From NCBI RefSeq assembly GCF_000004195.4, contig NC_030679.2, positions 21,791,212-21,855,211 on the forward strand: 64,000 nucleotides of DNA, read 5' to 3'. The notes beneath the pieces were generated by a model. The model made no database searches. It saw nothing but the letters and a program-made list of their open reading frames with translations, and had not been told where the DNA came from. A program made the position numbers and the translations under genes. The stretch is from Xenopus tropicalis (taxonomy: Eukaryota > Chordata > Amphibia > Anura > Pipidae). Shown one piece after another: positions 57,999-64,000 of this stretch; positions within the stretch are counted from its first letter, which is position 1; each line of letters opens with the position of its first letter.

Positions 57999-60469
57999 CA
58001 TTGGAACTAGGGGTAGGCTGAATAGGCATCTATCTAGGGCACAGTTAAGAGTGAGATTAGAGCCTGGAAGAGGTGGAAGGGAACGATTCCGTCAGGGATG
58101 AAAAGAGAAAGTGAGCAATGACTATGGCTGTGGGAGGGAGGTGGGGTTGCAAGTGGGCTGGGGGGATCATTTCCTTACCACAGATTTTCCAAAACCTACC
58201 TCTTCCAGCAGCAAGAAGGCACTGGGCCAAGTAGTATTTCCTTGGGCATCAACACTACAGGGCCCAGCTCTGGAACACACTTCACAGACAAGGAAAGTAA
58301 ATATCACTGGGAGTTAATATTTGTCAAGCAACCCCCAAGTGATTACAATGGCTGGCATTGATGCCTCTGTCAGTGCTCCCCTTTACATGTTTGCGGGACA
58401 CAGAGTTTAAGGCAGGGGTCAGGACCCTTTGCACCCGGAGGCTCCCCTCGCTCACACCAAGTCCCTGCCAACTTGCAACCTAAGGCCCCTCATCACCCCT
58501 ACAGGAATGCAAAGGGGTATGCCCAGGAGGGATGTGGCATCATAAAGGCCATCTTATGGCAGGGTAGGGACAAAATCACCCCTGAACCATCTAAGGAATG
58601 AATTGAATGCCGAATTTGTTTCAGCATACAGTCTAATCACATCACTTTTAGTAGGAACTGGGTTCAGCTCAATCTTAACCCTTAAGGTCACATGACTGTT
58701 GAAATGAAAAGTGGGGTTCAGATTCAGCTAAATGCTATGTAGAGAATCAATCCAAAGATTATGGGTTATCATTTGAACCAACTGTGTCACTGTTACTGGT
58801 ATAAAAACTTAATTTAAAAAGATGAGAGCCTAAATACTACTGCTTTACTCTCATCAAATCTCATTGTGACCCCAGCAATGCATCCCACATACAGGATACT
58901 TTGCTGCAATAGAATCCATGTATATTATAGTTACCAGGCATGCACTAGAAAATTGCTAATTTAATTCCAAACCGCTTGCTTGGCTGGAGTTCCTTATGTT
59001 AAATATAGTCACTCAGCAGCTCAATAAAAACAGGTTTATCTTGCAGCCTGATCGCTGTTCTGCCTATTTAAGTCATGCAATAAACATGCAAGCCATTCTT
59101 GGAAGCTTTTCCAGTGCCTGCCAGGCTTATCTTACAGCTCCATTAACATAGGCCAATCTGCATATGGATCCTCCAGGGGGAACAGCGCAGAATGTAATAG
59201 TGGGTACAAGGAAGCCTACAGTATTGGCACTAAGTATGCACAAGCTGATACATATGAAGAATTTCAATAACAAAGTCTCCTCCTGTCTTTAAAGAAAACC
59301 CATTTCCATATACTGAGCACACAGATTCCCCACTAGGCTTGTTGATTTGATCTTTGCTGGCTAAATATTTCAGGAGAAAGGCTTTTTTTTTTATATAGTC
59401 CCTCATTATAGGCTGCAGCATGCACATTATTAAGACATAAAAGGCTTTCCAATACAGATGCTATTTTAGAGCATCCTCATTAACAAAATGGTACCATCTG
59501 CAACTTGTCAATGCCTGGAAACCAATCTGTGTAGCTTTGATGCCCGTATCCTGTTCTGGGAAAAATACATTTGGACTGGCCAATTAAATACAAACAAATA
59601 GGGAAGAGCTCTGGGCTGCAGCGATTATGGACACTGGCTAGGTTTCTGACTTACGACCATACTCTTCAATAAAAGACACAGGAAATAAACATGAACAGTT
59701 TTTCTGTCCCTTTGGTGTGTGTGATAAAGGGACATTATCCCTCTAAATAAGCTTGTAGCATATGGTTGATAATGGTTACAGAGACCAGTTTCTCATGGTT
59801 GTGCAACAGAGACAAGATGTATTTGTAATTTAATTGGAGGGTAGATGTCTCATCAGCAATCGTAATTTACAGTAGAACCCCGATTTTACATTTTCCTTGA
59901 ATTGACCCCGTTTGTTGCAGCCCTGTTGAGGTAAGTGGTGTCTTTTCATACACAGCTATGCAGCATAAATTACACCATTGTATCCCCCAGGCCCTGATCA
60001 TCATTAGGTATAGAGAGCACCCCCACTTATTTTACAGGTCTTAATGATAAATATCAAAGAGTATTTATTGAAAATCCAATGTTTTGGCAACATAGGTGAC
60101 TTTTCTTCAGGCAGCAACCCATAGCAACTACAGAATTCTACCTGGTATAGATGACCAGACTTTGCACCTTTTATTACATTTTATTATTGATATGTCATTA
60201 TATATAACAAGAAATCCTTTGCACTTGCCCATTATCAATAATAAAATGTAATAAAAGGCAGAGAGTTTGTTAATTAAAGTAATAACCGGATTTTAATTAT
60301 GGAGCCCAGAGGCCGCCATAACTAGCTGCCACCCGGTTTTCTGTGCGTCCTATACCCAGTGCTCTGTATGTGAGCAAAGTTTAGAACCAGCCGGACGGCA
60401 TGCCGCCCCTAAATTTGTGCTGCCCTTGGCCTGTGCCTTTGTGGCCTCACCACAAATCTGGGCCTGCCT
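57999..60469. other. Downstream unique stretch
   Basis: A family J fragment lies at 58,003-58,035 (ggaactaggggtaggctgaa). The part 59,030-59,200 is unique with no repeat ends and a CNE-like composition. A decayed family G MITE lies near 60,105-60,250. No exon is recognised. In mammals the next gene would be RBM22 on the opposite strand, and no trace of it is visible here. Confidence 0.4.
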
Positions 60470-60625
60470 GTGTAAAGGTGCCATGCACAGACAGACTAAA
60501 GTTGCCGTTTCGAGTCCTTTAGTGATTTGCCAGCTTATTCCATGTATGAGGCCTCCCGACCGACATCTGGCCATAACTTGGCTGGTTGTCAATCAGGCAG
60601 GTTTGATTTTCCTGTTGGATAGGGA
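60470..60625. repeat. Decayed family D copy
   Basis: The words ccatgtatgaggcctcccg, gaccgacatctggccataac and aatcaggcaggtttg follow family D order, but the ends are lost. Confidence 0.5.
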
Positions 60626-60963
60626 CCAACTGCAACCAAACACCAAAGGCTTTCAAACTGTTCAGCTGATGCATGTCCAGACAGGACTTGCACGTATCTG
60701 CAGGTAGAACAGGGACTTTATCCAGACCAAGTTTCCTATCACTGAAGCTAAGGTAGCAAGTTGTCATGGCGCTCTAATTATACATAGATATTATGTTTCT
60801 TGCAATAGTGGAGCAAGTTGATGGGTTCTATAGCATCAGTTTGTACCCACATCTCTATTATTTTCCTTGTGCTTTAGAAGAAACATGTAAGGTGCACAGA
60901 TACCTAAAAGACTGTTGTGTGAAATGACTAACACGACAAATAGAGCCATTACTTCCCTTCTAA

Positions 60964-61416
60964 AGGTGGCCATACACGAGGCGATTTCGCTCGTTGTGCG
61001 ATGAACGATTATATCGACAAACGATCGTATGGCGATCGAGTTCCCATACGATATGCCATCCACGGGCAACGATAATTCGGGAAAGATTTCGTCGCATCAT
61101 TATCGTAAAATACGTACGATCGTACATCTACGTACGATCGAATGTCGTTGACTTCCGCTGCTGGCAATCGTGACATGCGCAGAGAACAATCGTTGAAAGA
61201 CAAATGTCTGATACTCACACCAACTGGCAGATTTTATCGTTAAACGACCAAAATTTTTAAACCTGGCCGATCGATTTTGGGGACGATAATGTCGGCTCGT
61301 TTAGTGGGCCGACGATCGTTCGTACACCACCAACTATACGATAACTTAACGATTCCATCGGATCGTTCGGGAATCGGTCGTTTGTAAGTAAAAAATCGGT
61401 CCGTGTATGGCCACCT
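60964..61416. mobile_element. Family D-type MITE, TAA duplication, well preserved
   Basis: The ends are aggtggccatacacgagg and ccgtgtatggccacct, with TAA on both sides (60,961-60,963 and 61,417-61,419). It is very CpG-rich with many acgatcg words (cgtacgatcgtac, aaacgatcgtatgg). At 453 bp it is the longest and least decayed member in the window. Confidence 0.88.
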
Positions 61417-62124
61417 TAAGGCTTTGACTGGGTGACACAATTAGCCTGAATTCTGGCACGGTCATTTTGACTACAAGTAATACATCCAATTCTTTACTGG
61501 AAGATTCATTTTACTCTCATTTCTAATATCTAATTCATAAATATCTTACCCATGGTTGTATTATCCCAAAGCCAAATCCTCATTACTGCATCAGCTATCC
61601 ACCATCATCTGTAATTGATCTTCTTTGAAAGAAAGGCACTTCACTCAGCCACATGAAATAGTACCATCTTTTTTAATATAATCTAGATATCAAGCAGAGT
61701 AATAAGATGGCAAATTATTTTTTTTTTACACCTTCCATCAATTCAGATTTTTATCACATGGCCGGCAGTGCTTCCATTATATATAGATTTGGCAATTTTT
61801 CAACTTTTAGACTATTGTCAATGGCCTTCAAACAACCCAAATGAAAGGCTCACAGGGAGGGAGCAGCAGCTTAGGCTCTTCTATTTTCTTCATTTCAATT
61901 AAAGTCAATGTACAGTTATGGGCAAAAATATTGGCATCCTTGCCCTTTTTTTCCTTAAATAATGCAAGTATTTCCTTTGTTTGCCATAAAAACAAAAAAA
62001 AATGGACCCCCCCCCAAAAAAATCTTATCTAATTATTCTACATTAGCTAATTATTCAAAAATGTACTGGACAGATTTATAAATATTTGGATTTCAAGCAG
62101 GTGAAGTAAATACACCTGTAATTA

Positions 62125-62422
62125 AGGTGGCCACGAATGGGCCCATAAAAGTTGCTGGCATTCTGACCCGGTTATTTATCGACCAGCATATGGGGCCCTA
62201 CATGACTGATATTTTGCCAAAAATCAGCCAGATATTGATTGGGGTGATGCAGTCCTTGTCCCAATAGCCTGTCTCCCTTCAATATGATTTAAACATTGCG
62301 GCCATCGGGCAAAACAATCAGTTATAATCCAATACTGCCCACCTCAAGATGGGCATATAGGTAAAAGATCTGGTCATTTGTACCTTTGCCAAACAAGCAG
62401 ATTTCCAAGTGTATGGCCGCCT
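62125..62422. mobile_element. Family D MITE inside the Tc1-like element
   Basis: The ends are aggtggccacgaatggg and gtgtatggccgcct. The left flank is TTA; the right flank has lost an exact match. It is more diverged than other copies. Confidence 0.7.
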
Positions 62423-63026
62423 TTTTAGTTGCAGTCACCCACAATATAAGAACACACATTCACTTAGTCTGAATTGTCTGTGTGTACTGCACTTAATATG
62501 GAGGAAAGAAAGGTAAGACCAGAACTGTCCAAGGCAAGACAGAATATTCTATGAAAGCATGGACAAGGCTAAAAGTCCATCTCCAGAGACTTTATGTTCC
62601 TGAGAATAATGGATACACGTTCTCATGGTGCGCCCAGGCACTGAAGACAATTTTCATGGACAAGGATGCAGGAGGAAAAACTGGTCAAAAATTGACAAGG
62701 TTTGTTACATTTTTGGTGAAAGAATCTCCATCAACTGCAGGCTAATTTAAGTTGACCTTCATATGCAAGGTGCAACAGCTTTAGTTTCCACCATTAGCCA
62801 CCAACTCGACAATATAGGGTAGAAAGCCCAGGATGACCCCCACTGACAGATAAAAATAAAATCCCACCAAAATGCTCCTGAAATGCCACATTCAGTTGGG
62901 AGAAGGCATCCTTCATATGTAGAAGTAGAGAAGTTTGCAAAAGGACAGTGATCCAAACTGCCAGCAGAGAGATAGAGAAAGCTTACTTATGGCTGTAGGA
63001 AGCATTTGATTTCAGGGATTCTTTCT

Positions 63027-63476
63027 AAAGCAGGCCATACACCTTTGGCAAGGTTGCCAAATGAACAGAACTTTCCCTAGCATGCCCACTTTGAGGTGGG
63101 CAATATCAGACCTTTTGCCCATTGGGCTGAGCCATCAATCACATTCACTTGATGCAGGCTGTCAGGATGGGGACCACATGAACGTGCCAATGCGATCCTC
63201 TTCCCGATGGGCTTTTTAAACCTGCCAATTGACATCTGGCTGAGCGTTCCTCTTCCTTCTGTCTTCTTTCGTCAGAATCCTGCGGCCAACGCATGTGCAC
63301 TTGAGTGAAAAGACTTTTTTTTTTTTTAAAATTTGGCTTTTCGCTCTATTGTGCATGCTCAAAGCCAGGAGCAGAAAGAAGTATTGGTAGCTCACATACA
63401 CCCTGGCCGGTGCAGTTTTCTGCTAACAGAAGCATTGGCTGGGGGTTTCAGGTAAGTGATTTTTAGCCTTTCCTTC
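63027..63476. repeat. Decayed family D and T2-type fragments
   Basis: The part 63,027-63,245 has ggccatacacctttggc and gatggggaccacatgaacg in family D order. The part 63,250-63,476 (aagccaggagcag, ggccggtgcagttttctgc, ttagcctttccttc) resembles the right half of the T2-type MITE at 1617-2036. A poly-T run lies at 63,317-63,328. Confidence 0.55.
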
Positions 63477-63556
63477 ATATTTAAACTTATTTTGCAGCAG
63501 ATTAATTTCATAGTCATTTGTGTGCAAAAGAGCCAATGGTTTTGGCCAAGACTGTA

Positions 63557-64000
63557 CAGTTAACTTGCTGTCAGGAAAAACCAATTGTTTAATAAATTAT
63601 CATTAGAATAGCAAAACCACCCCCATCACAAAATAAATACAGCCATAGTTGTATTTGCTTTTTTTACTGCGTATTTACTACATTACACTGAAGCACAAAG
63701 GCATGGTAACATGTGATGACAGAATGGATTACAGTGGAACTTCAATTATACATTGCAACCCTGCTGCAATAACAGTGGCAGTCACAGGTTCATATCATCT
63801 CTTATCTACAGTCTAATGAGCAAAACACATTTTAACACATAATACACTGAAGTGTCTATTATTCAAATGTGATGTAGACTATCTACCCAATTACAAGGAT
63901 ATGTTACTAGGTAAATTATTAGGGCCACCTAACATTTTATTGACCTTACACTACCAGCCCAAAGGCATGGCAGCTGTATAACTGCAAAGATTCTTGTCCC
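63557..64000. other. Gene-free end of the window
   Basis: AT-rich DNA with no exon, RNA gene or transposon terminus recognised. Confidence 0.4.

Larger units (their letters stand above)
61911..63556. mobile_element. Decayed Tc1/mariner-like element, interrupted
   Basis: The left end TACAGTTATGGGCAAAAA, continuing tattggcatccttg, and the right end ccaatggttttggccaagac followed by TGTA form imperfect inverted repeats, with TA at both borders (61,911-61,912 and 63,555-63,556). The inside (about 62,430-63,020) shows remnants with a gtccatctccagagac word familiar from Tc1-like elements, but no intact transposase frame. It is interrupted by family D elements at 62,125-62,422 and about 63,027-63,245 and by a T2-like fragment at 63,250-63,476. 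Confidence 0.6.

Noticed and set aside
58111..58317. Possible small exon or gene downstream of MYOZ3
   Set aside because: The 68-codon frame has no recognised homology, no convincing splice sites and lies in DNA with repeat fragments.
62457..63000. Functional Tc1 transposase
   Set aside because: Only short frames remain and no catalytic motif can be read. The element is a relic.
1..64000. tRNA, rRNA or other structured RNA genes
   Set aside because: No cloverleaf with A and B box words or other known RNA pattern was found by eye. The many foldbacks are explained by MITE inverted repeats.

Overview
The window looks like frog nuclear DNA, most likely Xenopus (possibly X. tropicalis; the species is not proven). 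It is AT-rich, intron-containing and crowded with short inverted-repeat transposons of the TTAA-flanked T2 type that are well known in Xenopus. Two protein-coding genes can be supported, both on the + strand: the 3' part of SYNPO (synaptopodin) and the whole coding region of MYOZ3 (myozenin-3 / calsarcin-3 / FATZ-3). Their order and orientation match the SYNPO-MYOZ3 pair on human 5q33. The related pairs SYNPO2-MYOZ2 and SYNPO2L-MYOZ1 mark the same ancestral neighbourhood after vertebrate genome duplication.

Layout. 1-21,279: upstream flank or intron of SYNPO, holding mostly repeats, one candidate untranslated first exon (about 2750-3178) and several unique stretches that could be regulatory. 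21,280-23,186: the large SYNPO coding exon, which either reads through to a stop (short form) or splices at 23,156/23,157. 23,157-31,287: intron, whose first part is probably the 3' UTR of the short form. 31,288-31,818: the SYNPO exon for the long form, in phase and ending in a stop, followed by a probable 3' UTR. About 33.1-47.4 kb: intergenic DNA with at least six transposon families, a CRE-containing palindrome joined to a G-rich minisatellite, and a unique E-box-rich stretch near 36 kb. 47,796-55,425: five coding exons of MYOZ3, giving a 272-residue protein, with a polyadenylation signal at 55,672. 55.7-64.0 kb: downstream DNA with a nine-unit 113-bp tandem array, more MITEs and a decayed Tc1-like element.

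The genes act on related machinery. Synaptopodin organises actin and alpha-actinin in podocytes and dendritic spines. Myozenin-3 is a Z-disc adaptor that binds alpha-actinin, filamin, telethonin and calcineurin in skeletal muscle. No bacterial, viral or CRISPR-type system is present.

The richest signal outside the genes is a readable insertion history. Four insertions of one transposon into another have an uninterrupted relative of the host element elsewhere in the window, so the target-site duplication can be read directly: TTAA for T2-type elements and TTA for a CpG-rich 'gtggccatacac' family. hAT-like elements can also be recognised by 8-bp duplications.
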